Shown: positions 20,384 to 29,138 of the stretch, one piece after another
Layout: the number at the start of each line of letters is the position of its first letter
Numbering within the stretch: position 1 is the first letter of the stretch
Assembly: GCF_000411975.1 (NCBI RefSeq)
Contig: NZ_ASXG01000064.1
Coordinates: 1-48,085 of the forward strand
DNA: 48,085 nucleotides
Direction: 5' to 3'
Source: Amycolatopsis orientalis DSM 43388
Lineage (GTDB): Bacteria; Actinomycetota; Actinomycetes; Mycobacteriales; Pseudonocardiaceae
The notes under the pieces: model-generated
What the model was told of the DNA's origin: nothing
Databases searched by the model: none
Seen by the model: only the letters and a program-made list of their open reading frames with translations
Made by a program: the position numbers and the translations under genes

Positions 20384-22124
20384 CCTTCTCTTCCGCCTCT
20401 TCGCGGTCACCGCGGCCATCGCGGTGTGCGCCATCGCCGCCACCGCCTGGCTGGCCTCCCGGACCACTTCCGGCGCCATCGAACGAGAACAAGGCCAGCT
20501 CTTCGCCGACGACGGCACCATTTACCAGGCGCTGCTTTCGTACGCGGCAACCCATCCCGCGTGGTCCGGCGCGACCAAAACGATCAACGACTACGCGGAG
20601 AAAACCGGCCGCAAAATAGTGCTGACCACCCCGCAGGGCAAGCTGATCGCCAGTTCGGAACAAAACCCGGGCACCCTCCCGCCGCAGCCGTCCGCGGTCA
20701 TCGACCCGCTCGCGGTCGACACCCGGCTGGGCGTCAAATCCACTCCAGACCGGATCGACCCCGACGCGGTCGGCCCGTACCGCCTTCCCTCCGAAGAACG
20801 CGAAGAACTCCGGGAAATCGCCGACAAGGTCCTGGCCTGCACCCAGCGCAGAACCGGTTTGGGCAGCCTGGAAATCTCCCCGAGCGGCCACCCGCGCGTG
20901 CTCGCCCCGGCAGGAACCGCGCAATGCGGCACCGGTCTCCTGGAACGCCCGACCGAGACCGAACGAGCCGCCCTGGCCAAGCTGTCCGGCCTGATCGACG
21001 CCTGCCTCGGCCGGAACGACAGCACTGTCCCGGTCGCCAAACTGGCCCTGTCCTGGACCTTCGACGGCCCGGTCGCGCAAGCCACCGACCAAACCGTCGC
21101 GAACTGCGTAACCTCGGCGCGCAAAGAGCAGCTGACCCCCTACGTGGCCCCGGCGGCTTGGCTCTACATCACCGAAAAAGGCACCGACCAGCCTCCGACC
21201 GGCTTCACCCTCTCGCCGGAAAACCGCACGAAGCTCATCGCTGTCACGGCTGCGATCCTCTTGCTCACCGTCATCGTCACCGCACTGGCGTCGATCCGCC
21301 TGATCCGCCCGCTCCGTGCGTTGACCGGCGCGGCCCAACGGCTGAAAGCAGGCGAGACGGGCGCGCGGGTCCGCGTCAAAGGCAAGGACGAGATCGCCCG
21401 CCTGGCCGCCGCGTTCAACGACATGGCGCGGGCGAGGGAAGAGCTGGAGAACGCCCGCAAGGCAATGGTCAGCGACGTCGCGCACGAACTGCGCACCCCG
21501 CTGGCCACCATCCGCGGCTGGCTGGAAGCCGCCCAGGACGGCATCAGCCAGTTCGACGACGACCTGGTCGCCTCCCTGCTGGAAGAAGCGGTCCACTTGC
21601 AACACATCGTGGACGACCTGCAAGACCTGGCTCTGGCCGACGCCGGTGCGCTGCGCGTGCACCCGGAACCCGTCGAGGCCAACACCCTGTTGGCGCACCT
21701 GGCCGCCGCACATGCCCCGCGCGCCGAAACCGCCGATGTCCGCCTTTCCGTCCCGCCCATGGAAAACCCGGCCATCACCGCAGACCCAGTGCGCTTGCGG
21801 CAGGCCCTGGACAACCTGGTCTCCAACGCCATCCGGCACACCCCGCCCGGCGGCTCGGTCACCGTCACCGCGAGCCGAGCCGGGAACGACGCGGTTTTCG
21901 CAGTGACCGACACCGGAACCGGCATCGCGCCGGAAGACCTGCCCCGCGTTTTCGACCGGTTCTGGCGTGCCGACCCCTCGAGAAGCCGAACCTCCGGCGG
22001 CAGTGGATTGGGCCTGGCCATCGTCCGCAAACTGGCCGAAGCCCACGGCGGCGAGGTCACCGCCGCCAGCACTCCCGGCAACGGCACCACCTTCACCCTG
22101 CGTTTTCCCTCCCCGCCGCAGTGA
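20373..22124 (+). CDS. Membrane sensor histidine kinase
   Basis: A 583-residue kinase with TM1 at about 5-28, an extracytoplasmic domain of ~255 residues, TM2 at about 288-309, HAMP (to about 360), a dimerisation domain with phospho-accepting His371 (VAHELRTPLATIRGW) and an ATPase domain (N-box DNLVSNAIRH, then DTGTGI and SGLGLAIV). The extracytoplasmic domain carries four cysteines (156, 185, 211, 245) and may be held by disulfides or sense redox or metal. It is paired with the preceding response regulator. Confidence 0.93.
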   Translation: MPRSLLFRLFAVTAAIAVCAIAATAWLASRTTSGAIEREQGQLFADDGTIYQALLSYAATHPAWSGATKTINDYAEKTGRKIVLTTPQGKLIASSEQNPGTLPPQPSAVIDPLAVDTRLGVKSTPDRIDPDAVGPYRLPSEEREELREIADKVLACTQRRTGLGSLEISPSGHPRVLAPAGTAQCGTGLLERPTETERAALAKLSGLIDACLGRNDSTVPVAKLALSWTFDGPVAQATDQTVANCVTSARKEQLTPYVAPAAWLYITEKGTDQPPTGFTLSPENRTKLIAVTAAILLLTVIVTALASIRLIRPLRALTGAAQRLKAGETGARVRVKGKDEIARLAAAFNDMARAREELENARKAMVSDVAHELRTPLATIRGWLEAAQDGISQFDDDLVASLLEEAVHLQHIVDDLQDLALADAGALRVHPEPVEANTLLAHLAAAHAPRAETADVRLSVPPMENPAITADPVRLRQALDNLVSNAIRHTPPGGSVTVTASRAGNDAVFAVTDTGTGIAPEDLPRVFDRFWRADPSRSRTSGGSGLGLAIVRKLAEAHGGEVTAASTPGNGTTFTLRFPSPPQ

Positions 22125-22149
22125 CTCGCGTTCGCGTGCGGCGTGGGCA

Positions 22150-22545
22150 ATGCTCAAAGGCGTGGAGTACGTGTCCAGAGTGCCGCGACTGCCGCTGGAC
22201 GGGCTGATCGACGACCTCTACAGCCTGGCGGGCACGCCGCTGTACGCGCGGCCGATGCCCGCGGCCGAACTGTGCGACCGGCCGCTGACGATCGAACAGG
22301 TTTGCGGTGGCGATCGGCGACCCGAGCCAGGCCGCCGGCGTCAGCAGCAACCATCTGGCACAACGGTTCAAGGCACTCGTCGGCGTCACCAAGAAGCGCC
22401 TGGCCCGCACCCGCCGCTTCACCGCCAGCGTGTTCGCGATGGATCCGACCCAGTACCTCGAAATCCGGCGGCGATTCCAAGGCGAACATCCGAGCCACAC
22501 CCTCGACGGCTGGCCGCTGCCTTACCGGAGCGACGGCTCGCGACC
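22150..22545 (+). pseudogene. Decayed AraC-family regulator
   Basis: Remnants of one AraC-type regulator appear in two frames. The first frame (22150 to about 22305) encodes an N-terminal piece (GVEYVSRVPRLPLDGLIDDLY, then PMPAAELCDRPLTIEQV), joined as if most of the sensing domain were deleted. The second (from about 22307) encodes the first helix-turn-helix (GVSSNHLAQRFKALVGVT) and the C-terminal YLEIRRRFQGEHPSHTLDGWPLP, with the second helix-turn-helix missing. At least two deletions and a frameshift make a functional product very unlikely. It precedes a DHFR-fold gene it may once have controlled. Confidence 0.75.
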
Positions 22546-22583
22546 AGCTAATTTCGAGGCCATCCCAAGCAGAGGAGAACCCG

Positions 22584-23162
22584 GTGGGCAAGGTGGTCCT
22601 GTACGGCTCAGTGTCGGTGGACGGCTTCATCGCCGACGAAAACGACCAGCCCGGCCCGTTGTTCGACTGGTTGACCAGCGGTGCCGTCCCGTTGGACGAG
22701 AGCGGCGTGCTGAAGGTGTCGCAGCCGTCCTACGACTACACCCGGAGGTACTGGGACCAGATCGGCGTCACCATCGCGGGCCGCCGCGTGTTCGACCTGA
22801 CGGACGGCTGGGACGGGAAACCGCCGAGCGGAATCGACCACGTAGTCGTCGTGACCCACCGCTCCGCGCCCGAAGGCTGGGACTCCGCGGCGCCGTTCCA
22901 CTTCGTCGACGGCGTCGAGGCAGCCGTGGCGAAGGCCCAGGAGCTCGCGGGCGACCGCATCGTCGAGGTCGCCGCTGGCGACGTCGGCGGCCAGGTGCTC
23001 GCCGCTGGCCTGGTGGACGAGGTGCGCATGGACGTCGCCCCGGTCGTTTTCGGCTCCGGCAAACGCTACTTCGGCTCGGTCGACGCGCAGCACCTGCTGG
23101 ACGACCCCGACGTGGTCCAGGGCGACCGAGTACTGCACCTGCGCTACCCGGTCCGCCGCTGA
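22584..23162 (+). CDS. Dihydrofolate reductase family protein (RibD C-terminal type)
   Basis: A 192-residue protein with the DHFR/RibD-C fold: VVLYGSVSVDGFIADEND at the start, TIAGRRVFDLTDGW, and IVEVAAGDVGGQVLAAGLVDEV at the nucleotide-binding C-terminal half. Such proteins are NADPH-dependent reductases of unknown substrate and are commonly found as accessory genes beside regulators. A good aggag site lies six bases before the GTG. It is preceded by the AraC pseudogene, which may have been its regulator. Confidence 0.88.
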   Translation: MGKVVLYGSVSVDGFIADENDQPGPLFDWLTSGAVPLDESGVLKVSQPSYDYTRRYWDQIGVTIAGRRVFDLTDGWDGKPPSGIDHVVVVTHRSAPEGWDSAAPFHFVDGVEAAVAKAQELAGDRIVEVAAGDVGGQVLAAGLVDEVRMDVAPVVFGSGKRYFGSVDAQHLLDDPDVVQGDRVLHLRYPVRR

Positions 23163-23211
23163 CCGATCGCGCGGAGAGACCGGTCCAGTCTCTCCGCGGC
23201 CGGAGGACCCG

Positions 23212-23688
23212 TCAGGCGGCGATCCCCAGATCCCGGATCAGCTTGGCCACGTGCCCGGTGGCCCGCACGTTGTAGGCGGCCTTGGCGATCTTCCCCTCCG
23301 CGTCCACGACGAACGTGGACCGGATCACTCCCTGCACGATCCGCCCGTAGTTCTTCTTCTCGCCGAACGCGCCCCATTCGGTCAGCACCGTCTTGTCCAC
23401 ATCGGACAGCAGTGGGAACGTCAGCTTCTCCGCCTCGACGAACTTGGCCAGCTTCTCCGGCTTGTCCGGCGAAATCCCCAGCACCTGGTAGCCGGCGTCG
23501 TTCAGCTCCGCGAGGTTGTCGCGGAAATCGCAGGCCTGTTTGGTGCACCCCGGCGTGCCCGCGGCCGGGTAGAAGTACACCACCACGGCCTGGCCGCGGA
23601 AGTCGCTGAGCGAGACGTTCTTGCCGGTGCTGTCCGGCAGGGTGAATTCGGGCGCTTCGTCGCCCACGGCAAGTCGCTGGTCGGTCAT
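23212..23688 (-). CDS. bcp: Bcp/PrxQ thioredoxin-dependent thiol peroxidase
   Basis: A 158-residue peroxiredoxin that reduces hydrogen and organic peroxides. Peroxidatic Cys48 lies in TPGCTKQACDF, and Cys53 five residues on is the resolving cysteine of the atypical two-cysteine PrxQ type. The length is standard. It faces the upstream DHFR-fold gene (convergent, 49-base gap). In several actinomycetes bcp lies close to a tRNA-DUF3618 pair; here about 8 kb of accessory genes separates them. Confidence 0.95.
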   Translation of the reverse strand: MTDQRLAVGDEAPEFTLPDSTGKNVSLSDFRGQAVVVYFYPAAGTPGCTKQACDFRDNLAELNDAGYQVLGISPDKPEKLAKFVEAEKLTFPLLSDVDKTVLTEWGAFGEKKNYGRIVQGVIRSTFVVDAEGKIAKAAYNVRATGHVAKLIRDLGIAA

Positions 23689-23703
23689 GGAGACGAGAGT
23701 AAT

Positions 23704-24243
23704 TCAGGCGTCTCCGCAATACGTGACGACGGCGGGCTCGCCCGTGCTCGGCCGCACCTGCACCGCCATCCGGGCGCTGTCCGCGGGCACCGCGAAAGCG
23801 AGCGTGAGCTGCGTGGACCGGCCCGGCATCAGGTCCTTGCCCGCGTCGGAGACCCCGCCGAGCCCTTGCGTGGCGTCGACGACCTGCTTCGCCGGCTTCC
23901 CGGCGACGGTGGCGGTGACCGACAGCCCGGAAACCCGGTACGGGTCGGTGCCGTTGTTCGTGACCTGGATGTAGAAGGCCGCCGCGCGGGGACTGCGCGG
24001 GTACGCGGCCGGGCTCGGCTGGAAGGACTGCGGCGCGGACAGCGAGACCGTGATGCCGCTGGCGAAGCGGTGGTTGGCGCCGAACTGCAGGTCGCCGGAG
24101 GCTTGCGCGGCCGCGGGCTGCGCCGCCGGGTTGCCGACGCCCATCGCGGCGGAGCCTTCCCGAGCGTTGACGCCGCCGCAGGCTGCCACGGAGAACAGCA
24201 GGCAGGCGGTCAACAGCAGCTTCGGGGTGCGCGCGGGCGCCAT
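23704..24243 (-). CDS. Exported lipoprotein with DUF4352-like domain
   Basis: A 179-residue lipoprotein: hydrophobic leader and lipobox VAAC with the lipidated Cys22, followed by an alanine-rich linker (25-50) and a beta-sandwich of the DUF4352/MPT63-like type (AAFYIQVTNNGTDPYRVSGLSVTAT). It is therefore anchored on the outer face of the membrane. A ctggag site precedes the ATG. It ends 15 bases before bcp on the same strand. Function unknown. Confidence 0.8.
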   Translation of the reverse strand: MAPARTPKLLLTACLLFSVAACGGVNAREGSAAMGVGNPAAQPAAAQASGDLQFGANHRFASGITVSLSAPQSFQPSPAAYPRSPRAAAFYIQVTNNGTDPYRVSGLSVTATVAGKPAKQVVDATQGLGGVSDAGKDLMPGRSTQLTLAFAVPADSARMAVQVRPSTGEPAVVTYCGDA

Positions 24244-24439
24244 CGCGGGGGTACTCCAGTCGGGGTGGGGCGGTGTGCCGTTCGGCGTAGTTGCCGGGCG
24301 ACCCGCTCCACTCTGGCGGCACTATTGCCGTCACGGTGCGGAAGACGCGGACCTGGTGTACAGCCGTGGCCGATCCGTGATCGAAAGAGCACGCCGGGTG
24401 ACAGTCGTCACCACGATGTCAACGGCGGTCGGCCGGGAT

Positions 24440-24622
24440 TCAGACGGCGAACGCGAACAAGAGGATGAACACCGCGACCCCGGCGCCCCAGGCGACCATG
24501 AGCCAGCCGAAGTCGCGCACCGGGTCGACCGCGCGGCTTTCCTCGCCGGGGATGTACACGCCGCGGTTCTCGAACCAGTCCGCGCATTTGCGCAGGATCC
24601 GCAGCGGATTGCGTTCCGGCAC
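24440..24622 (-). CDS. Small single-pass membrane protein, 60 aa
   Basis: A 60-residue protein beginning MPERNPLRILRKCADW and ending in one membrane helix (about 40-60, LMVAWGAGVAVFILLFAF). The GTG at 24622 sits eight bases after a strong ggggagg ribosome site. Longer open frames upstream on this strand are shadows of the LysR gene. It lies 32 bases downstream of lysR and may be cotranscribed. No family recognised. Confidence 0.65.
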   Translation of the reverse strand: MPERNPLRILRKCADWFENRGVYIPGEESRAVDPVRDFGWLMVAWGAGVAVFILLFAFAV

Positions 24623-24654
24623 GGCCCACACCTCCCCGATGTCCGGGTCCCAGC

Positions 24655-25530
24655 CTACGGGTTCGCGGGGGTCTCGCGGCCGTCGAGCCCGGCGATGCGC
24701 ACGGCGAGTTCGACGAACGAACGGACCAGCGGCGGCGTCGAGTCCTCGCGCCAGGCGACCACCAGCCGGCTCGGCGGGCAACCGGCGAGCGGAACCGTCA
24801 CGACGCCCTCGGGAAACGAGTGCGCGAGCGGGGCCAACCCGACGGTTCCGTTCCAGAGCACGGCTTGCAGGCATTCGTGCACCGTCCGCACGACCGGGCC
24901 GCCCGCGGCGCCGCCGCTCCAGAACGCCTGCCACTGCGGATCGGTGCCGTCCGGGAAGCGGAACCACGTCCGGTCGGCGAGTTCCTCCCGGCGCACCTCG
25001 GCGCGTCCGGCCAGCGGATCGTCCGCGCGCAGCACGACGCCCATCGGATCGGAACGCAGCACGTGCGTGCGGATTCCGGTGGTGTCGAACGGAATCCGGG
25101 TGAGCGCGACGTCCACGAGCCCGGCGCGCAGGCCGGTGGTCGGATCGGTGAGATCGGCCTCGCGGATGCTGATCCGCACGCCCGGATGCCGGGTGCGGAA
25201 CTCGCCGGCGAGCCGGATCCCGACCGGTTCCGAGCTGTCCGCGAGGGTCCCGAGCGTGAGCGTCCCCGGCCCGGCCGCGGCGGCGACCCTCGCGCGGGCC
25301 TGCTCGGCGCTCGCGAGCAGGGTGCGCGCCTCGTCGTAGAGCGCGGTTCCGGCGGCGGTGAGCGTGACCCCGGACGGCGAACGGGCCAGCAGCGTCGCGC
25401 CGAGGTCGGTCTCGAGCTGTTTGATCGCACGGCTGAGCGGCGGCTGGGTCATGTGCAGCCGCGCCGCCGCCCGGCCGAAGTGCCGTTCCTCCGCGACCGC
25501 GACGAAGTACCGGAGCGAACGGAGGTCCAC
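24655..25530 (-). CDS. LysR family transcriptional regulator
   Basis: A 291-residue regulator with an N-terminal winged helix-turn-helix (LRSLRYFVAVAEERHFGRAA, then PPLSRAIKQLETDLG) and a type-2 periplasmic-binding-like effector domain. I chose the GTG at 25530 because it gives the standard LysR N-terminus; a TTG 12 bases upstream is also in frame. No good ribosome site precedes either. It is divergent from an MBL-fold hydrolase across 115 bases, and probably regulates it (inference). Confidence 0.9.
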   Translation of the reverse strand: MDLRSLRYFVAVAEERHFGRAAARLHMTQPPLSRAIKQLETDLGATLLARSPSGVTLTAAGTALYDEARTLLASAEQARARVAAAAGPGTLTLGTLADSSEPVGIRLAGEFRTRHPGVRISIREADLTDPTTGLRAGLVDVALTRIPFDTTGIRTHVLRSDPMGVVLRADDPLAGRAEVRREELADRTWFRFPDGTDPQWQAFWSGGAAGGPVVRTVHECLQAVLWNGTVGLAPLAHSFPEGVVTVPLAGCPPSRLVVAWREDSTPPLVRSFVELAVRIAGLDGRETPANP

Positions 25531-25645
25531 AACCAGCGACAATACCCGCGCGGTATCGGGAAAAGCGGATCGGTCTTGGACACCGCGCGGGCGCGGGGCT
25601 GGACTGGAACGGTCACTGATTCCGCGCGTTGAGGAGCCCCCGGCG

Positions 25646-26545
25646 ATGGCCGACTATCCGTATCCCGATCCCGTCGTGCAGACCTCGCGGGTGCGCGAAC
25701 TCGCCCGCGACCTCGTCGTGCTCCCGAACCAGGGCGTGCAGCTGGTGCCGAACGTCGGCGTCATCGGCGGGACGCATTCCGTGCTCGTCGTCGAAACCGG
25801 CATGGGACCGCGCAACGCGGAAACCGTGCTGAAGTTCGCCGCCGAGTACGCGCGCGGCCGCCGGATTTACTTGACCACCACGCATTTCCACCCCGAGCAC
25901 GCGTTCGGCGCGCAGGCCTTCGCCGGGGCCGCGACCTACCTGGTCAACCGCGCGCAGGCGGCCGACCTCGCCGCGAAAGGCCCCGGCTACCTGCGGATGT
26001 TCCGCGGCCTAGGGGAACCGGTCGCGCGACAGCTGGAGGGCGTCGAACTGCCGGCCCCGGACGTCGTCTACGACTCGTCGCACGATCTCGACCTCGGCGG
26101 CCGCGTCGTGCGACTGCGGGCGACCGGTCGCGCGCACAGCAAGGGCGACCAGGTCGTCACGGTCCCGGACGCGGGCGTGCTGTTCACCGGCGACCTCGCC
26201 GAGACCGGCCAGTTCGCGATCTTCCCGTGGTTCCCGCCGCACGACACCGACGTGTCCGGGATCCGCTGGATCGAGGTCATGCGGAAGCTCGCGGAGCAGC
26301 GGCCGGAGATCGTCGTGCCCGGTCACGGCGACATCAGCGGTCCGGAACTGCTCGACGACCTGCGCGGCTACCTCGAACTGCTGCGCGACGAGACCTGGCG
26401 GCGGCGCGATTCCGGAATGGACGAGGCGACCGTGCTCGCGGAGGTGCGGGACGAACTGATCAAGCGGCATCCGGAGTGGGAAGGCCGCGAATGGATCGAC
26501 ACCGGGGTGGCTTGCCTGTGCGCGGAGCACGTCAGTCCCGCTTGA
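25646..26545 (+). CDS. Metallo-beta-lactamase-fold hydrolase
   Basis: A 299-residue MBL-fold protein. The metal motif is HFHPEH rather than HxHxDH, so Glu replaces the usual Asp; later ligands are in GRAHSKGD, FTGDLAE and VPGHGD. The substrate is unknown; relatives include quinolone-degrading and glyoxalase-like hydrolases. A gagga site lies 10 bases before the ATG. Its last 14 bases overlap the convergent TetR gene, and it is divergent from LysR. Confidence 0.85.
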   Translation: MADYPYPDPVVQTSRVRELARDLVVLPNQGVQLVPNVGVIGGTHSVLVVETGMGPRNAETVLKFAAEYARGRRIYLTTTHFHPEHAFGAQAFAGAATYLVNRAQAADLAAKGPGYLRMFRGLGEPVARQLEGVELPAPDVVYDSSHDLDLGGRVVRLRATGRAHSKGDQVVTVPDAGVLFTGDLAETGQFAIFPWFPPHDTDVSGIRWIEVMRKLAEQRPEIVVPGHGDISGPELLDDLRGYLELLRDETWRRRDSGMDEATVLAEVRDELIKRHPEWEGREWIDTGVACLCAEHVSPA

Positions 26546-27131
26546 GCAGCGGCGCGAGCGTCGTCATGATGGCCTGCCGGGTCGCTTCGGTGCGCTGTTC
26601 GGGGGGCAGTTCGCCGTCGCGGTCGAGCATGGCCTGCGACGCGCCGCGCACCGCACCGGCGAACGCGCCGGTCAACGTGCGGGCGCTGAGGTCGTCCAGT
26701 TCGTCGGGAAAGGCTTCGGCAAGGATTTCGGCGATCCGGCGCTCGGCGGCGAACTGGATCTGCAGTGCTCGGCCTTGGACGGCGGGCACGGTTTGGACCA
26801 GCCGCATCCGCAGCGGGGTCAGCTTGCCGATGATGTCGTCGCTGACCTCGCCGCCGTCCACGAGGACGCGCACCAGCAGGTCGATCGGCCGGTCGTCCGG
26901 GGCGCGGTTCGCCAGCGCCTCGAGCAGCGCCTGTACCCGGCTCTCGGCGTCCGGGAACAGCAGATCTTCCTTGCTGGCGAAGTAACTGAAGAACGTGCGC
27001 GTGCCGATCTCGGCGGCGGCGGCGATGTCGGCGATGGTCGTCTCGTCGTAGCCGTTGCGCTCGAAAAGGTCCGCAGCCGCGTCGATCAGGGCTTGGCGGG
27101 TGCGGGCGCGTTTGCGTTCACGGAGCGACAT
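26532..27131 (-). CDS. TetR family transcriptional regulator
   Basis: A 199-residue repressor with TetR helix-turn-helix (RQALIDAAADLFERNGYDETTIADIAAAA, about residues 12-40) followed by the common TFFSYFASKEDLL segment. It is divergent from an FAD monooxygenase across a 75-base gap that contains a near-perfect inverted repeat, its likely operator, so it probably represses both itself and the monooxygenase. Its 3' end overlaps the MBL gene. Confidence 0.9.
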   Translation of the reverse strand: MSLRERKRARTRQALIDAAADLFERNGYDETTIADIAAAAEIGTRTFFSYFASKEDLLFPDAESRVQALLEALANRAPDDRPIDLLVRVLVDGGEVSDDIIGKLTPLRMRLVQTVPAVQGRALQIQFAAERRIAEILAEAFPDELDDLSARTLTGAFAGAVRGASQAMLDRDGELPPEQRTEATRQAIMTTLAPLLKRD

Positions 27132-27145
27132 GGCGCGAGTATATG

Positions 27146-27199
27146 GCACTGAATGCAAATCAGCACTGATTGCAGATTTGCACTTAGTGCGGATACCGT
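27146..27199. promoter_or_regulatory. TetR operator and monooxygenase promoter
   Basis: gcactgaatgcaaatc (27146-27161) and gatttgcacttagtgc (27175-27190) form an inverted repeat matching at 14 of 16 positions; a third related half-site, gcactgattgcag, lies between them. ttgcag (27170-27175), an 18-base spacer and TACCGT (27194-27199) make a promoter whose -10 ends seven bases before the ATG at 27207. The operator covers the -35. Confidence 0.6.
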
Positions 27200-27206
27200 C
27201 GAGGGC

Positions 27207-28271
27207 ATGACTCGTGACGTGCTCGTGTGCGGTGCCGGGATCGCTGGCTCGACGCTGGCGTTCTGGTTGGCGCGCAACGGTTTCCGGCCGACCGTCGTGG
27301 AACAGGCGGCCGGTCAGCGCAGCAGCGGCAACCCGGTGGACGTCCGCGCGGGCGCGATGGAGGTAGCCGGCGCGATGGGGGTCGTGCCGCGGTTGCGTGA
27401 GGTCGCGACGCACGCGCGGCGACTGCGAGTGCTCGACGCGGGCGGCCGTTCGGTGACCACGGTGCGGATGGCGGCGGGCAAGGAGATCGAGGTCCCGCGA
27501 GCTGACCTCGCCTCCGCGTTGTACGAAGCGGCGCGCGACGACGCTGAGCTTCTCTTCGGCGACACCATCACCGCGTTGCAGCAGGACGCCGGCGGGGTCG
27601 ACGTCACCTTCGAGTACGCTGCTCCGCGCCGGTTCGACCTGGTCATCGGCGCGGACGGCGTGCACTCGGCGGTGCGGCGGCTCGTGTTCGGCGCGGAGGA
27701 GAGGTTCGTCCGGCACGCCGGGTTGTACGTCGGGACGGTGTCGCTCGGCGAGCCGTCCGACTATCCGGAGGACGTGGTCCTGCTGAACACCCCAGGCAGG
27801 CTCGTCGCGATCCATCCGGTGCGCGGGAATTCCGGGGTCGCGTTCATCTTCCGCGCGGCGGATCCGGGGCAGGGCAAGGAAATCGTGCCCAGCGCCTACC
27901 GGGGTCTCGGCTGGCGGGTGCCGGAGTTGCTGGCGCGCTTCGAAGCGGCCGACGACGTGTTTTTCGACGCGGTCGCGGTGGTCGATCCGCCTCGATGGTC
28001 GCACGGCCGGGTCGCGCTGGTCGGCGATGCCGCGTCGTGCGTCTCGTTGCTCGGCGACGGTTCGAGTCTCGCGATCGTCGGGGCGCACACCCTGGCCGCG
28101 GCGCTCGCGGACGGCACTCCCGCCGAGGCGTTCGCGCGCTACGAGGCGAGCCATCGAGCGCGGGTGAAGCCCAAGCAGCGCGGGGTCGGTGCGGCGGCAT
28201 CGATGCTGGTCCCGCGCACGAAGCGGGGCTTGGCGGTCCGCAATCTCGCCGCCCGGTTGCTGCCCGGCTGA
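27207..28271 (+). CDS. FAD-dependent aromatic-ring monooxygenase
   Basis: A 354-residue class A flavoprotein monooxygenase. I see the dinucleotide motif GAGIAG (9-14) with the acidic end of the fold at VVEQ, the FAD/NADPH motif (DLVIGADGVHSAVR), and the ribityl-binding GD motif (VALVGDAASCVS). These enzymes hydroxylate aromatic or polyketide substrates; relatives inactivate antibiotics such as tetracyclines and rifamycins, but the substrate here cannot be told. Expression appears leaderless under TetR control. Confidence 0.88.
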   Translation: MTRDVLVCGAGIAGSTLAFWLARNGFRPTVVEQAAGQRSSGNPVDVRAGAMEVAGAMGVVPRLREVATHARRLRVLDAGGRSVTTVRMAAGKEIEVPRADLASALYEAARDDAELLFGDTITALQQDAGGVDVTFEYAAPRRFDLVIGADGVHSAVRRLVFGAEERFVRHAGLYVGTVSLGEPSDYPEDVVLLNTPGRLVAIHPVRGNSGVAFIFRAADPGQGKEIVPSAYRGLGWRVPELLARFEAADDVFFDAVAVVDPPRWSHGRVALVGDAASCVSLLGDGSSLAIVGAHTLAAALADGTPAEAFARYEASHRARVKPKQRGVGAAASMLVPRTKRGLAVRNLAARLLPG

Positions 28272-28291
28272 GGTGCGGCGAAAAGAATTCC

Positions 28292-28321
28292 TTGACACGA
28301 ATATTCTGTGTGATGAATACT
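28292..28321 (+). promoter_or_regulatory. ArsR-type promoter and operator
   Basis: TTGACA (28292-28297), an 18-base spacer and aatact (28316-28321) end seven bases before the ATG at 28329. Within the spacer lies the perfect palindrome gaatattc (28299-28306) flanked by cac and gtg, a plausible autoregulatory site for the ArsR domain encoded next. Confidence 0.5.
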
Positions 28322-28328
28322 TCTCCGC

Positions 28329-29138
28329 ATGGACGGGATCGCCTCAGCACTCGCGGACACCACCAGGTGGCGGCTGCTCGAACTGCTCGCGGACCGGCCG
28401 CGATCGGTCGGCGAACTGGTTGAGCTGACCGGGCTGCGGCAGCCGCAGACGACCAAGCACCTGCAGACGCTCGCCCGCGCCGGCCTGGTCACCATGGCCC
28501 CGCTGGGGCAGCGGCGGGTCTACGCGGCCGAAGCGGCTCCGCTGCGGGAATTCGCGGACCAGTTGCACAAGCTGGCCGCGACGATCGAAGCGCACGCGGG
28601 GGAGCGCGACGTGCTCGACCGCTACCGCGCGGCGATCGAAGCCGACACCGCGGTCGCGGACCGGGATCGCTGGGCCGACGGCCGCACGTTCTCCTTCGAG
28701 CGCGTAGTGCCGGCACCGCCGGAAACGGTGTGGCGGTACTGGACCGACGCCGGACTGCTGGCGTCGTGGTGGGCCCCGCCGTCCCTGACTGTCGCCGAGT
28801 GTGTCCTCGAACCGGAGCCGGGCGGGCGCGTCGTTCTCGTCTACCGCGACGCCGAGGGCACTTACCGCTCGGAAGGGCAGGTCCGGGCCGCGCACGCGAA
28901 CGAGCGGCTCGGGTTCGACCTGTCGGTGCTGGACGCGGCCGGAGCCGTCGCGTTCAGCGGCCACTACGACCTCGCCCTCGCCGCGGCGGCGAACGGCGGC
29001 ACCCGGCTGCGGCTGGGTCTGGAAATCAGCGCCACGACGGTCGAGGCCGTGTCCGCCATCGCCGGGATCGAAACCGGCTGGGGACAGGTCCTCGACCACC
29101 TCACCGAAGTCATCACCCGAAAGGACACCCAGTCATGA
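28329..29138 (+). CDS. ArsR-type regulator fused to SRPBCC (AHSA1) domain
   Basis: A 269-residue fusion. Residues about 1-85 are an ArsR-type winged helix (MDGIASALADTTRWRLLELLADRP, LRQPQTTKHLQTLARAGLV); residues about 120-265 are a START/SRPBCC domain of the AHSA1 type (FERVVPAPPETVWRYWTDAGLLASWWAP). Such proteins probably sense a hydrophobic ligand directly. The stop overlaps the ATG of the next DHFR-fold gene (ATGA), so they form an operon in which that reductase is a natural target. A palindrome in its own promoter suggests autoregulation. Confidence 0.88.
   Translation: MDGIASALADTTRWRLLELLADRPRSVGELVELTGLRQPQTTKHLQTLARAGLVTMAPLGQRRVYAAEAAPLREFADQLHKLAATIEAHAGERDVLDRYRAAIEADTAVADRDRWADGRTFSFERVVPAPPETVWRYWTDAGLLASWWAPPSLTVAECVLEPEPGGRVVLVYRDAEGTYRSEGQVRAAHANERLGFDLSVLDAAGAVAFSGHYDLALAAAANGGTRLRLGLEISATTVEAVSAIAGIETGWGQVLDHLTEVITRKDTQS

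Noticed and set aside
22143..22583. N-terminal extension of the DHFR-fold gene
   Set aside because: That frame reads through the AraC pseudogene as an Arg/Ala-rich shadow; the GTG at 22584 has a proper ribosome site.
24244..24439. Possible RNA gene between the lipoprotein and the small membrane protein
   Set aside because: I could not fold a cloverleaf or other known structure; short gap with promoter-like sequence only.
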